Positions 1 through 9,188 of a stretch of DNA of 64,000 bases are shown one piece after another. Under the pieces are notes generated by a model. It searched no databases. It was not told where the DNA came from and worked only from the letters and a program-made list of their open reading frames with translations. Origin of the DNA: Streptomyces sp. WMMB 322 (GTDB taxonomy: Bacteria; Actinomycetota; Actinomycetes; Streptomycetales; Streptomycetaceae); the NCBI RefSeq assembly GCF_900090145.1, contig NZ_FMHI01000023.1, positions 62,001 to 126,000 on the forward strand. Reading direction: 5' to 3'. Position 1 is the stretch's first letter. Each line of letters starts with the position of its first letter. The translations under genes and the position numbers were made by a program.

Positions 1-992
1 TGCTGTCCTTCCCGCTGCCCGAGACCTGGGGCATCGACCTGTACCTCAAGGACGAGTCGACGCACCCCACCGGAAGCCTCAAGCACCGGCTTGCGCGGTC
101 CCTGTTCCTCTACGGGCTGTGCAACGGATGGATCCGCGCCGGCAGGCCCGTCTTCGAGGCGTCGTCCGGCTCGACCGCGGTGAGCGAGGCGTACTTCGCG
201 AAGCTGATCGGGGTGCCGTTCATCGCGGTGATGCCGCGCACGACCAGCCGTGAGAAGACCAGGCTCATCGAGTTCCACGGCGGACGGTGCCACCTCGTGG
301 ACGACCCCCGCTCGGTGTACGAGGTCTCGGCAGCCCTCGCGGCGGAGTCCGGCGGCCACTACATGGACCAGTTCACCTACGCCGAGCGGGCCACCGACTG
401 GCGCGGCAACAACAACATCGCCGAATCCGTCTACGAGCAGATGAAGTTCGAACGCTTCCCGGAACCGGCCTGGATCGTGGCGACGGCCGGCACCGGCGGC
501 ACCTCGGCGACCATCGCCCGCTACGTGCGGTACATGCAGTACGACAGCCGCGTGTGCGTGCCCGATCCGGAGAACTCCTGCTTCTTCGACGGCTGGCTCC
601 GGGGCGACGACGAGGCGTCCGTCGAGGGCTTCTCCCGCATCGAGGGCATCGGCCGCCCCCGCATGGAGCCCAGCTTCCTGCCCTCCGCGATCGACCGCAT
701 GATGAAGGTCCCCGACGGCGCCGCCATGGCCGCGCTGCGCACCCTGGAGCGCACCATGGGGCGGCGCGCGGGCGGTTCCACGGGGACCGGGCTGTGGAGC
801 GCCCTGAAGATCGTCTCGGAAATGGCCGGCGAGGGGCGCACGGGCAGTGTCGTCACGCTGATCTGCGATCCGGGCGACCGTTACCTCGACAAGTACTACT
901 CGGACGACTGGCTCGCCGAGCAGGGCCTCGACATCGCCCCGTACGCCCGGACCCTCGAGACCTTCCTGGCGACGGGCGACTGGACCGGCTGA
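1..992 (+). CDS. PLP-dependent cysteine synthase-family enzyme, Cds1-like (5' partial)
   Basis: The reading frame is open from base 3 and the first codons lie outside the window. About 330 residues are visible. Near the start the motif TGSLKHR carries the expected PLP Schiff-base lysine at bases 81-83, followed by a phosphate-loop-like SSGSTAVSEA. Further on come a glycine-rich TAGTGGTSATI and a C-terminal GSTGTGL. This is the fold-type II cysteine synthase/desulfhydrase pattern, and the wording around the lysine resembles actinobacterial Cds1 L-cysteine desulfhydrases, which release sulfide and pyruvate from cysteine. Substrate is inferred from family resemblance only; a cysteine or cystathionine synthase role is possible. 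It is convergent with the N-acetyltransferase that follows. Confidence 0.85.
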   Translation, partial: LSFPLPETWGIDLYLKDESTHPTGSLKHRLARSLFLYGLCNGWIRAGRPVFEASSGSTAVSEAYFAKLIGVPFIAVMPRTTSREKTRLIEFHGGRCHLVDDPRSVYEVSAALAAESGGHYMDQFTYAERATDWRGNNNIAESVYEQMKFERFPEPAWIVATAGTGGTSATIARYVRYMQYDSRVCVPDPENSCFFDGWLRGDDEASVEGFSRIEGIGRPRMEPSFLPSAIDRMMKVPDGAAMAALRTLERTMGRRAGGSTGTGLWSALKIVSEMAGEGRTGSVVTLICDPGDRYLDKYYSDDWLAEQGLDIAPYARTLETFLATGDWTG

Positions 993-1036
993 CGGGGCCC
1001 CGGGGGTTGCGGGGCTCCGGGCTGCTCCGGCCGGTT

Positions 1037-1831
1037 TCAGCTCTCCGCGGCGCCCCTCAGGGCCGGAAGGCGGTCCAGGACGATGCCGAAGTGCTCGCGG
1101 TAGGCGGCGAGCACCGCGTCCTCGGGCAGTTCCTCCTCGCGCCGGTCCCCGCCCTCGGTCACCGTCAGGGTCCGGCCGCTCAGGGTGACCCGGCCGGTCT
1201 CCGTGAGCAGCGAGCACACGAGAGAGCGCGTGAAGTGCGACTTGGGTGAGGTGCGGTTCCACCAGCAGCCCAGCTCGAAGTCGGCGAGCGCGCGGGGACG
1301 CTGTTCGAGGCGGTACTGCGGAACGCCGTCCCGGTGGACGTCCAGATCGCCCTGCGGGGTCTCCAGGATGCGGAAGGTCCCGCCGGGATCGGCCTGTTCG
1401 CCGCGCCGGTCCAGACGCAGCGGATATTCGCTGTGCCGCCCGAAGCCGACGTCCACCAGCCACGGCCGCGGTGTCTCCACGCGCAGCGCGAGGTGGTCGA
1501 AGAGCGGACCGGGCAGCCCGTCCCCGCCGAAGACCCGCGCCGCCATGAGCGTCACCGGGTAGCCGAGGGCGGTGAGGAGGGCGGCGAAGGCGCCGTTGAG
1601 TTCGTAGCAGAAGCCCCCGCGGCGGTTCACGGCCACCTTGCCGGTCAGCGTCTCCGCCTCCAGCACGATGTCCTCGCCCAGGTGCACGCTCAGATTCTCG
1701 AACGGGACGGTGAGCAGGTGGCTGCGGTGCAGGTTCCGCAGCGAATCCGCGTCGGCCCGCGCCGGGCGCGGTGCACCGATGCGGGCGAGGTATTCGTCGG
1801 TACGTGAGGGGCCGATGTGCAGGTCGTCCAT
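1037..1831 (-). CDS. nat: Arylamine N-acetyltransferase
   Basis: The 264-residue product has the usual length of bacterial NAT enzymes, which move the acetyl group of acetyl-CoA onto arylamines, arylhydrazines or amide-forming biosynthetic intermediates. The Cys-His-Asp triad is visible: C75 in RGGFCYELNG, H113 in LFDHLALRV and D128 in WLVDVGFG. The N-terminal VPFENLSVHLG segment is typical of the family. The start is the ATG at 1831, the only good initiator near the family's usual N-terminus. It lies 145 bp downstream of the DeoR gene on the same strand and could be read through from it. No neighbouring amide-synthase or ansamycin genes suggest a biosynthetic role, so a detoxification role is the default. 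Confidence 0.9.
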   Translation of the reverse strand: MDDLHIGPSRTDEYLARIGAPRPARADADSLRNLHRSHLLTVPFENLSVHLGEDIVLEAETLTGKVAVNRRGGFCYELNGAFAALLTALGYPVTLMAARVFGGDGLPGPLFDHLALRVETPRPWLVDVGFGRHSEYPLRLDRRGEQADPGGTFRILETPQGDLDVHRDGVPQYRLEQRPRALADFELGCWWNRTSPKSHFTRSLVCSLLTETGRVTLSGRTLTVTEGGDRREEELPEDAVLAAYREHFGIVLDRLPALRGAAES

Positions 1832-1976
1832 GTCTCAGTTATGCCAGCCGGTCCGGCCGGGCACATCGGGCGAGGGAAGTACGTCCCGCGGCCTGCACGG
1901 CAGCGGCGACGCCCGAGGCGAGCGCGGCTGCGGGCCCTGCGGGCGGAGGCTCCTCCCCGCCCCTCGGAGTCCCCCG

Positions 1977-2849
1977 TCAGCCCTCGGACGCCGGCTGCCC
2001 GCTCTCTGCGCCTGCCGGCCGCCCGTCCGCGACGACCAGTTCCCTGATGTGTTCGCGTACCCGGTCCCGGGCCTCGTGCGGCAGACCGCCGTCGGTGACG
2101 AGCGTGCCGACCTCCTCCAGCGACGCGAACGAACTCAGCCCAACCGTCCCCCACTTGGTGTGGTCCGCGACCACGACAACTCGCCGCGCGGAACCGACGA
2201 GATGTCTGTTCGTCTCGGCCTCCGCCAGGTTCGGGGTCGACAGGCCCGCTTCGGTGGATATGCCGTGCACCCCGAGGAAGAGCACGTCGAAGTGGAGCGT
2301 GCGGATCGCCGCGTCGGCGACGGGGCCGACAAGTGAATCGGAGGGCGTGCGCACACCACCGGTGAGGACCACCGTCGCGGCACCCGTGCCCGGGCGCGAC
2401 CCGGCCGGCGTGCGGCGCTGCGCGGCATGGAAGACGTCCGCGACGCGCACCGAGTTGGTGACCACCGTCAGGTCCGGCACCTCGGTGAGCCGCTGCGCCA
2501 GCGCGTACGTCGTCGTGCCGCCGGACAGCGCGATCGCGCTGCCGGGCTTCGCCAGCACCGCCGCGGCACGGGCGATGTCCTCCTTCGCCGACTGCTCCAG
2601 CGACGACTTGGCCTCGAAGCCCGGCTCGTGCGTGCTCGCTTCCGCGAGGGGCACCGCGCCGCCGTGCACCTTCTCCAGGGTGCCGCGGCGGGCGAGCACG
2701 TCCAGGTCGCGGCGGATCGTCATGTCCGAGACCATCAGCCGCCGCGTCAGTTCGTTCACCCGGACACCGCCGCGTTCGCGCAGCTCCTCCAGGATGAGCG
2801 CACGCCGCTGCTCCGCGAGCAGATTCTGGTTGTCGCCCGCCGTCTCCAC
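1977..2849 (-). CDS. DeoR/GlpR-family transcriptional regulator
   Basis: The roughly 290-residue protein opens with a DeoR winged helix-turn-helix (RRALILEELRERGGVRV, then VSDMTIRRDLDVL and KVHGGAV). A DeoRC sensor domain follows, related to sugar-phosphate isomerases, with SGGTTTYALA, the VVTNS element and a C-terminal VVVVADHTKWG. Such regulators usually repress sugar or sugar-alcohol operons and respond to a phosphorylated sugar. The GTG start at 2849 gives the normal family length. An upstream in-frame ATG at 2960 would add 37 low-complexity residues and overlap the divergent gene's leader. No transport or kinase gene lies beside it, so the regulon is unknown. Confidence 0.88.
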   Translation of the reverse strand: METAGDNQNLLAEQRRALILEELRERGGVRVNELTRRLMVSDMTIRRDLDVLARRGTLEKVHGGAVPLAEASTHEPGFEAKSSLEQSAKEDIARAAAVLAKPGSAIALSGGTTTYALAQRLTEVPDLTVVTNSVRVADVFHAAQRRTPAGSRPGTGAATVVLTGGVRTPSDSLVGPVADAAIRTLHFDVLFLGVHGISTEAGLSTPNLAEAETNRHLVGSARRVVVVADHTKWGTVGLSSFASLEEVGTLVTDGGLPHEARDRVREHIRELVVADGRPAGAESGQPASEG

Positions 2850-3029
2850 CGTGTGCCGCCGTCCCTTCGCGTGCCGCCGCGTACCTGCCCGGCCATCCTC
2901 CCACCCGCCGGAGCGGGAGCCCACGTCACGATTTCGCGTTGCTTGTGTGTGGACGGTCATGGCCGCCCGCCCGCGGGCAGGATGCTGGAGGGAGATCAGG
3001 AGGACGCAACTTCCCGGGGGAGCGCAGAA

Positions 3030-5543
3030 TTGCAGACGGCCGAGTACGGCGACGGGTACGACGAGTCCGGTGCGGCAGCCGCACGAACCACCCCGGGAGA
3101 GTCGGGAGTTGAGCCCCCGCCGGGGCCGGGCCCGAATCTGGAACTGCTCGTGCACGGGGTGGGCGGCACCACACCCCAGGAGATGCTCGGCGACCCGAGC
3201 ATCGAACGGGTCACCGGCGACCTGACCGCGGCCGTCTACCGGCGCAGAGACGACGTCGACGCCGAGACCCGGCCGCAGGACTACGCGGACAAGCCGGTTC
3301 CCGAGGCGTACTCCTGGTCCAACCTGACCTCCGGCAACGGTGCCCGCGCCCTGTGGCTGATGCTGCTGCCCTTCATGGTCGCGAACCTCGCCCACTGGAT
3401 GCGACCGGCCGACTACGGCCCCCGGCTCGTGCTCGCGCGTCTGCACGGCGTGCTGGTGCGTCTGGTGGCCCTCAGCCTCACCGTGCTGCTCGTCGCCGCC
3501 GCCTGCGAGGTGGCGCTGGACCTTGTCGCCTGGCAGTGCGCGGGCTCCACCGGGTGTGCCGCAGAGCGCTCCTGGCTGGGCTTCATGGCGCAGGGCCCCT
3601 CCGGTGAGGGCGGCTGGTGGAGCCAGCCGGGCCGCCGCCTGGCGCTGGCCGCGGCGGTGCCCGCCGTGCTGACACTGCTGCTGTGGTGGCTCTCGCACCG
3701 CACCTGGGCGGCGTACGAATCGCAGCCCCCGCTGCGCCGCCCCGTCGACGAGTACGACCGTGAGGCCCGGCACCGACCGGCGCTGTGCCTGCCGGGGTTC
3801 TGGTACGGCAAGCGGCTCGTTGCGCGGCTGCGTGCGGCGCACACCGCCGCCGGGCTCCTCACGGTCGCCGCCGCACTCGCAGCCGCCACAACCCGCTACG
3901 ACCGCACAGCCGGCGGCAGCACCGCACTCGACACGGTCGGCTGGCTGACGCAGATCCTCGTCGTGGGGTGTGCGGCGTGGGTGCTGTACGTCGTGTGCCG
4001 TCGCGGCCGCAAGGAGAGCGAACCGGACGACGCCCTGGACAGGATCACGGTGCGGGCGCTTCCGGGCATCAGCGCCGGCGTGCTGCTGCTGGCTGCCGTG
4101 CACGCCTCGTGGTCGAGGCCGCGGTGGGTCTCCCGCGGCGGCGGACCGCCGGGCGACGAGGCCTTCGCCGTACTGGTCGTCGCCCAAGGAGTCCTGGTGG
4201 CGGCGATCGGCGTGCTCGGCATCGTGCTCCACCGCCGGCACCCCGAGGGGCGCACCGCGCTGAAGGGCCTGGGCTCCGCCTCCGTCGCGATGCTCGCGTG
4301 CGCGCTGGGGGGCGTGATGTCCGGCGGCGTGACGCAACGCGTCGGCGACTGGCTCGACGGCCCGGGCACCCCCGGCATGGGCAACGGCCTCATCGAGGGG
4401 CCGCCGGTACTGCTGACCTGGCAGTCCTCCGCCATTCCCGTCATGCTCGGCGTGGTGCTCCTGTTGCTGCTGTGGTTCCTCCTCCAAGTCTCCCGCCGCA
4501 GCCGGAAGATGACCGACGAGGTGGAACGCTCCTACCCCGGCGCCCGCCACGACGCCTCCCGTTCGCGCCGCATCGCCTCCGTCGTCGCCCGTGCCGCCCT
4601 CACCGACGCCACGCCGTGGCTGGTGGGCGCCGCCGCGGCCATAACGCTGCTCCTCGGCGGCGCCGGCGTGCTCGGGGCGTGGCTCACCGGTGAGGTTCCG
4701 GGACGCGCCGCGGACGGACAGGCCGCCGTCGTCGACGGATTCGCCGACACCGTCCAGGCGCTCGGCTCGTGGCTGATCGGCTTCGCCTTCGTCCTCTTCC
4801 TCACCTGGGCACGCCGCGCCTACCGCGACCCGTCGGCACGCCGGACCATCGGCATCCTGTGGGACGTCGGCACGTTCTGGCCCCGCGCGGCACACCCGTT
4901 CTCCCCGCCCTGCTACGCGGAACGCGCCGTGCCCGACCTGGCCTGGCGGATGGCCACATGGACGGAGCAGACCGGCGGGCGACTGGTGATCTCCGGGCAC
5001 TCACAGGGCAGCGTGCTGGCAGCGGCAGCGGTCTGGCACCTCGACCGTGTCACGCGCCGGCAGGTCGCGCTCCTCACGTACGGCTCACCTCTGGAGAGGC
5101 TCTACGGGCGCTGGTTCCCCGCCTACTTCGGGCCGCGTCAACTCCAGGACCTGCACGAGCAGGTGGACCGCTGGCGGAACCTGTGGCGCGTGACCGACCC
5201 CATCGGCGGGCCGGTCCGCGTCGACGGGGGCGCGGCCATCGACCGCGGTCCGCTCGTCGACCCCCTCGAATACGGCCGGACTCTCCGGCACCCGCTGCCC
5301 GCCCCCATCCTCGGCCACGGCGAGTACCAGGCCGACCCCGTCTTCGACGAGGAGCGAAACCTGCTGCTGCTCAGCTTGCGACAGCGCGAGTCCGGCCCCG
5401 CACCCGGCCCCGTGCACGCAGGCGCGGACGAGCGTGCCGCGGCGGACCTGCCGCGTCAGGGCACGCCCGGGGACGCCGGAGAGGACGGGGCGGACGGGGA
5501 GGGCGCGGGCGCTCAGACGGACCCGGGAAGGTCGTCCTCGTAG
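3030..5543 (+). CDS. Alpha/beta-hydrolase-like protein interrupted by a large membrane domain
   Basis: The N-terminal region has a hydrolase oxyanion-type motif LLVHGVGG (H42). Next comes a block of roughly ten or eleven hydrophobic segments spanning about residues 105-590, for example LALAAAVPAVLTLLLWW and VMLGVVLLLLLWFLL. The nucleophile elbow VISGHSQGS (S658) and a candidate catalytic-histidine region GHGEYQADPVF follow. The catalytic parts therefore appear split by an inserted transmembrane module, suggesting a membrane-anchored lipase or esterase acting at the cytoplasmic face. I chose the TTG at 3030 because GGGGGAG lies 7 bp upstream; an ATG at 2982 would add 16 residues. The last 31 bp overlap the convergent gene. 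The substrate is unknown. Confidence 0.75.
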   Translation: MQTAEYGDGYDESGAAAARTTPGESGVEPPPGPGPNLELLVHGVGGTTPQEMLGDPSIERVTGDLTAAVYRRRDDVDAETRPQDYADKPVPEAYSWSNLTSGNGARALWLMLLPFMVANLAHWMRPADYGPRLVLARLHGVLVRLVALSLTVLLVAAACEVALDLVAWQCAGSTGCAAERSWLGFMAQGPSGEGGWWSQPGRRLALAAAVPAVLTLLLWWLSHRTWAAYESQPPLRRPVDEYDREARHRPALCLPGFWYGKRLVARLRAAHTAAGLLTVAAALAAATTRYDRTAGGSTALDTVGWLTQILVVGCAAWVLYVVCRRGRKESEPDDALDRITVRALPGISAGVLLLAAVHASWSRPRWVSRGGGPPGDEAFAVLVVAQGVLVAAIGVLGIVLHRRHPEGRTALKGLGSASVAMLACALGGVMSGGVTQRVGDWLDGPGTPGMGNGLIEGPPVLLTWQSSAIPVMLGVVLLLLLWFLLQVSRRSRKMTDEVERSYPGARHDASRSRRIASVVARAALTDATPWLVGAAAAITLLLGGAGVLGAWLTGEVPGRAADGQAAVVDGFADTVQALGSWLIGFAFVLFLTWARRAYRDPSARRTIGILWDVGTFWPRAAHPFSPPCYAERAVPDLAWRMATWTEQTGGRLVISGHSQGSVLAAAAVWHLDRVTRRQVALLTYGSPLERLYGRWFPAYFGPRQLQDLHEQVDRWRNLWRVTDPIGGPVRVDGGAAIDRGPLVDPLEYGRTLRHPLPAPILGHGEYQADPVFDEERNLLLLSLRQRESGPAPGPVHAGADERAAADLPRQGTPGDAGEDGADGEGAGAQTDPGRSSS

Positions 5544-7984
5544 AGGAGGGTGAGGTCCTCGGTACTCGGGTCGGACAGCTGCGCCACCCGGCCCGCGTGC
5601 CGCTCGACCATCGACTCGAACGTCTGCCGCGCCGTTCGCCCGTTGCCGAACGAGGGGCCCTTGGGCAGGGCCGTGAAGTGCTTCAGCAGCGCTTCGGTCG
5701 CGGCCTCGCCCAGGTGGTACTCGTGCTCCTCGGCCTGCTGTTCCACGATCCGCAGCAGTTCCTCCGGCGTGTAGTCGCCGAAGGTGATCGTGCGTGAGAA
5801 GCGGGATGCGACACCGGGGTTGACGGCGAGGAAGCGCTGCATCTCCGCGGTGTATCCCGCGGCGATGACGACCACTTCCTCGCGGTGGTCCTCCATCAGC
5901 TTCACCAGGGTGTCGATGGCCTCGCGGCCGAAGTCCCGGCCGCCGTCCTCCGGGGAGAGCGCGTATGCCTCGTCGATGAAGAGCACCCCGCCCCGCGCAC
6001 GGTCGAAGGCCTCCTGGGTGCGGATCGCCGTGGAGCCGATGTGCTCGCCGACGAGGTCGACGCGGGATACCTCCACCAGATGACCCCGCTCGAGGACGCC
6101 GAGGGAGTGCAGAATCTCCCCGTACAGGCGGGCGACGGTCGTCTTGCCGGTGCCGGGGGAGCCGGTGAAGACCAGATGCCGTCGGACGGAGGCGGCCTTG
6201 AGCCCGGCCTCCTGACGGCGGCGCCCCACCTCGATCATGTCGGTGAGCGCCCGCACTTCACGCTTGACGCTGTCCAGGCCCACCAGGGTGTCCAGTTCGC
6301 CGAGGACCTCCTGAGCGGGCCGGGCCGGCAGGGCGGAGGGCTGTGCCTCCTCACCCGGAGCGGGGTCCTGCCGCGCCTTCGCGGGCTGCTGCGGGGCCGC
6401 CGCCTTCGCCGGCAACAGGCCCGCAGGGACCGCCGTTTCGCCCAAGGTGGCGTCCTCGGCGGGAGCCTTGGCCGCGGGAGCGGACGAGGACGCGTCTCCG
6501 GGCGCCGCGACGACGGCGCTGTCGTCGCTCCTGCAGTCCTCGACCTCGGGGCCCTTCTCCGCGAACTCGAAGCCGCCCCGCGCGCACCGCTCCGTACGGC
6601 ACCGCCGGAGCGTGGTGCGGCAGCCGTCGATGACGTGGAAACCGTATCCCTGCGATCCGCTGACCCGGCAGCCGTGGAAGGTGCCGCGGCCGTCGGCGGA
6701 GACGTAGAAACCGGCCTCGGAGGGGGAGGTGACGGTGCACCTCTCGATGCCCGGGTCGGCTCCCTTGGTGACGATGAAGCCCGTCGCGACCCCGTCGACG
6801 GTGCAGTTGGCGACCGTGCCCCCGCTGCCGTGGTCGCGGAACCACGCGCCCGTTGCAGCCTCCCGGATGCGGCAGTCGTCGAGCTGCACGGCCGCCCCGT
6901 CGCTCACCGAGACCGCGGTGCCGCGGACCTGGGTCAGGTCGCTGTCGACGACGTCGGCACGCGAGCCGCGGTCGAGGACGAACAGTGCGTCCGGGACGGT
7001 GTGCACGCGGCAGGAATCCAGTACCACGCTGGCGCCGTCACTGATCCACACCGCCGGATAGTCGCCCGTACTCTCATGTATCTCACAGCTGTTGGCGTCC
7101 GCGCGGGTGCCCGGGTCCCACACCGACAAGCCGTTGCGGCCGAAGCGGCGCACCGTGGAGCGGGTGAGGGTGAGAACCGAACGGGCGCGCAGGTCCAGGG
7201 CGTTCTCGGGGATGTCGTGGATGTCGCAGTCGGCGAGCGTGAGGACCGCGTCGGTGTCCAGGGTCACGCCGTCGGCCGACGTGCGATGGACCCGGCAGTC
7301 GGTGAGGTGACCCGTCGCACGGGAGACGACCTGCACACCGCTGCCCTTGATCTCGTACACCTCACAGCCGACGGCCTCGGCGGCGCTGCCGTCGCCGTGC
7401 AGCAGCAGCCCGGCGCCCGTCGCGTGGTGGATACTGCAGCGCTCCAGGCGCGGATGGGCGCCGTCGCGCACGGAGATGCCCGACTGTCCCGCCGAGACGA
7501 TTTCGCACTCCTCGTACACGCCGCCGGCGCCGCCGGTGACGGTGATGCCCGTCCCGGCCGGGTTGTCGACGGTGCAGCGGCGCACCGTCGGGCGGGCGCC
7601 TCCGCGCACCTCGATGCCGGATGCCGAACGCGTCATCACCCGCAGTCCGTTCAGCTCCGCGGCTCCGTCCTCGACCAGCAGCGCGGGGGAGGTGGCGTCC
7701 TGCGCCTCGATCTGGAGGTGCTGCACGACGGCCGAAGACCGCACGGTCACGGCGACGCCCTCGGAGGGGGCGATGCGGACGGATCCCGAGGCGCCACGCT
7801 CGGGGCCGCGAAGGGTGACGGTGCGCTCCAGCACCAGGTTCTCCCGGTATGTGCCGGGAGCAACAGTGATCACATCTCCGTCGGTTGCGGCCTCCACGGC
7901 GGCCGCGAGAGAGCCGTACTCTCCCGTGCGGCGCCGCCACCGCGACGTACCGGCGTGCGTCACCTGCACCGAGCCCTGTGCCAT
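5513..7984 (-). CDS. Right-handed beta-helix protein fused to a CbxX/EccA-type AAA+ ATPase
   Basis: The 823-residue protein has two clear parts. Residues about 20-490 are a long series of parallel beta-helix (PbH1) repeats of the form 'GI.V..GA.P....C.V', beginning with a pectin-lyase-like IAA motif (ITVAPGTYREN). After an alanine/proline-rich linker comes an AAA+ module: the N-linker motif LDTLVGLDSVKREV, Walker A GSPGTGKTT (K614), Walker B GVLFIDEA (D671, E672), then sensor and arginine-finger regions. The ATPase resembles CbbX, SpoVK and the ESX protein EccA. A beta-helix on this ATPase suggests a remodeller with a large recognition surface; the partner is unknown. No ESX genes are nearby. 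The start is the ATG at 7984. Confidence 0.85.
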   Translation of the reverse strand: MAQGSVQVTHAGTSRWRRRTGEYGSLAAAVEAATDGDVITVAPGTYRENLVLERTVTLRGPERGASGSVRIAPSEGVAVTVRSSAVVQHLQIEAQDATSPALLVEDGAAELNGLRVMTRSASGIEVRGGARPTVRRCTVDNPAGTGITVTGGAGGVYEECEIVSAGQSGISVRDGAHPRLERCSIHHATGAGLLLHGDGSAAEAVGCEVYEIKGSGVQVVSRATGHLTDCRVHRTSADGVTLDTDAVLTLADCDIHDIPENALDLRARSVLTLTRSTVRRFGRNGLSVWDPGTRADANSCEIHESTGDYPAVWISDGASVVLDSCRVHTVPDALFVLDRGSRADVVDSDLTQVRGTAVSVSDGAAVQLDDCRIREAATGAWFRDHGSGGTVANCTVDGVATGFIVTKGADPGIERCTVTSPSEAGFYVSADGRGTFHGCRVSGSQGYGFHVIDGCRTTLRRCRTERCARGGFEFAEKGPEVEDCRSDDSAVVAAPGDASSSAPAAKAPAEDATLGETAVPAGLLPAKAAAPQQPAKARQDPAPGEEAQPSALPARPAQEVLGELDTLVGLDSVKREVRALTDMIEVGRRRQEAGLKAASVRRHLVFTGSPGTGKTTVARLYGEILHSLGVLERGHLVEVSRVDLVGEHIGSTAIRTQEAFDRARGGVLFIDEAYALSPEDGGRDFGREAIDTLVKLMEDHREEVVVIAAGYTAEMQRFLAVNPGVASRFSRTITFGDYTPEELLRIVEQQAEEHEYHLGEAATEALLKHFTALPKGPSFGNGRTARQTFESMVERHAGRVAQLSDPSTEDLTLLYEDDLPGSV

Positions 7985-8239
7985 GGACAGTTGTGCCCCA
8001 ACCTCGAAGTTCCGGTGGCGCGTTGATATGCGCGCCGGGGAGGCACCACCGTAGCGTGCGCCGGGAGCGGCGCATTCACGTGTCCGCACTTCGGGCGCCC
8101 GGGGACCACCGTGCGACCGCTGTACGCGCGTCCGGGCGGCACGGCCTCACGGTGCGGGCACACCCGGTGCGGGTACACCCGGGGGCGGGATCCCGGAGCC
8201 CGGAAACCGGGCAGGAGACCGGGCGGGCACGGGGACGGC
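7985..8239. other. Gene-free stretch between the beta-helix/AAA+ gene and the Rv1733c-type gene
   Basis: About 255 bp lies upstream of the beta-helix/AAA+ gene and downstream of the Rv1733c-type gene, both on the minus strand. It is rich in short GGGTACACCC/CACCCGG-like repeats. No frame with convincing coding character is visible. It presumably holds the promoter of the fusion gene, but no clear -10/-35 pair was recognised. Confidence 0.4.
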
Positions 8240-8273
8240 CTGAGCCGGGGCGCCCCGCCCGGCCCCGGCTCAG
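8240..8273 (-). terminator. Strong hairpin at the end of the Rv1733c-type gene
   Basis: CTGAGCCGGGGC (8240-8251) is perfectly complementary to GCCCCGGCTCAG (8262-8273), giving a 12-bp stem with a 10-base loop. The stem includes the stop codon of the minus-strand gene ending at 8270. There is no U-tract, as is common for actinobacterial terminators. Confidence 0.7.
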
Positions 8274-8872
8274 TTGCTGGAGCCGGTGCGTCCCCAGTCC
8301 GGGCCGATGCGGGACCACTCCGCGTCCCACAGGGCGTACCGGCGGCGCAGCAACTGCCGCATGGTCAGCCGGCGTCCGGCCTCCATGAGCCCGGCGGCTC
8401 CCGCGCCCGCGGCGAGTCCGGCCAGCGCGGCGTACGAGGACGCGGTCTGCGAACTCATGGGACTTCTCGTGGCGAGGCCCTCGGCGTCCGTCCAGATGCG
8501 GAAGCGCTCACCGGGCTGGACGCGCTGTTTCGTGGTGACGGTGCTCTTGTGCGTCTCGCCGTCCGGGCCGGCCCAGTGGGCGACCACGTGACGGCGGTCG
8601 GGCTGCTGCGAAGCGGACTCGGGATCGGCATCCAGCGGAGCCCGGTCCTGGACCGATTCGGCCACGGCCCACACCTGTTGACGGCCCTGCCGCTGCTCCT
8701 CGGCGTTCTTCAGCAGCGCTCCGTGCGCCGCGGAGGCTCCGAGCCAGCCGGCGAGCGGAGCGATGACGACGACGAGGATCACGGCACCCAGTGCCAGCCA
8801 TGCTTCGCGGCGGTCGCTGCGGCGGCACAACGGGTTGCCGCGCCAGCGCCACAGGCCGACGATCGCGCGCAT
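8270..8872 (-). CDS. Rv1733c-family membrane protein
   Basis: The 200-residue protein starts with a basic segment, followed by a transmembrane helix around residues 26-50 (LALGAVILVVVIAPLAGWLG). An extracytoplasmic region of about 90 residues carries the family pattern VVAHWAGPDGETHKSTV and QRVQPGERFRIWTDAEG. A second hydrophobic segment precedes a basic C-terminus ending in RRRYALWDAEW. This matches the Rv1733c family found widely in Streptomyces and mycobacteria, where the mycobacterial member is a dormancy-regulon antigen. The molecular function is not known. It stands alone between a hairpin terminator and a 400-bp upstream region shared with the divergent encapsulin genes. Confidence 0.8.
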   Translation of the reverse strand: MRAIVGLWRWRGNPLCRRSDRREAWLALGAVILVVVIAPLAGWLGASAAHGALLKNAEEQRQGRQQVWAVAESVQDRAPLDADPESASQQPDRRHVVAHWAGPDGETHKSTVTTKQRVQPGERFRIWTDAEGLATRSPMSSQTASSYAALAGLAAGAGAAGLMEAGRRLTMRQLLRRRYALWDAEWSRIGPDWGRTGSSN

Positions 8873-9188
8873 AACTTCTCACCCCCTTCTCCACGTGCGT
8901 GAGTACCTCGAGCAGGCGGGTACATGCGTGGAGTAGGCCAAAGAGACTCAAATCACCGGAACATGGTCAAGGTTCCGGTCCCGTAGCCACCCCATCGTGG
9001 AACACCGAGCCTACCTCGCGTGCCCGGGCTCCGAAGGGCCGGGGGCCGGAGCCCGGGGTGCACTGAGTGTCATGTCGGTGGCCGGCGGCCCTCCGGGCCC
9101 CTCTGTGGCTGGTTTCCCTCCCTCAAGTGCGGGCCGGTACCCAGGCACTTGGGCGGTCATTCCGGGGAATGGCATCTCTTTTGAGCGA
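8873..9188. other. Divergent regulatory region upstream of the encapsulin genes
   Basis: No coding frame is convincing in this stretch. Two inverted repeats stand out. CAAGTGC (9124-9130) pairs with GCACTTG (9145-9151) across 14 bases, and CATTCC (9158-9163) pairs with GGAATG (9166-9171) across 2 bases. Both lie just upstream of the candidate encapsulin promoter and could be operators for the shell genes or the divergent Rv1733c-type gene. Confidence 0.45.

Noticed and set aside
1977..5000. A 1007-codon minus-strand open frame extending the DeoR gene far upstream
   Set aside because: Only the last 290 or so residues show a protein family; the rest is antisense to the membrane hydrolase and is low-complexity.
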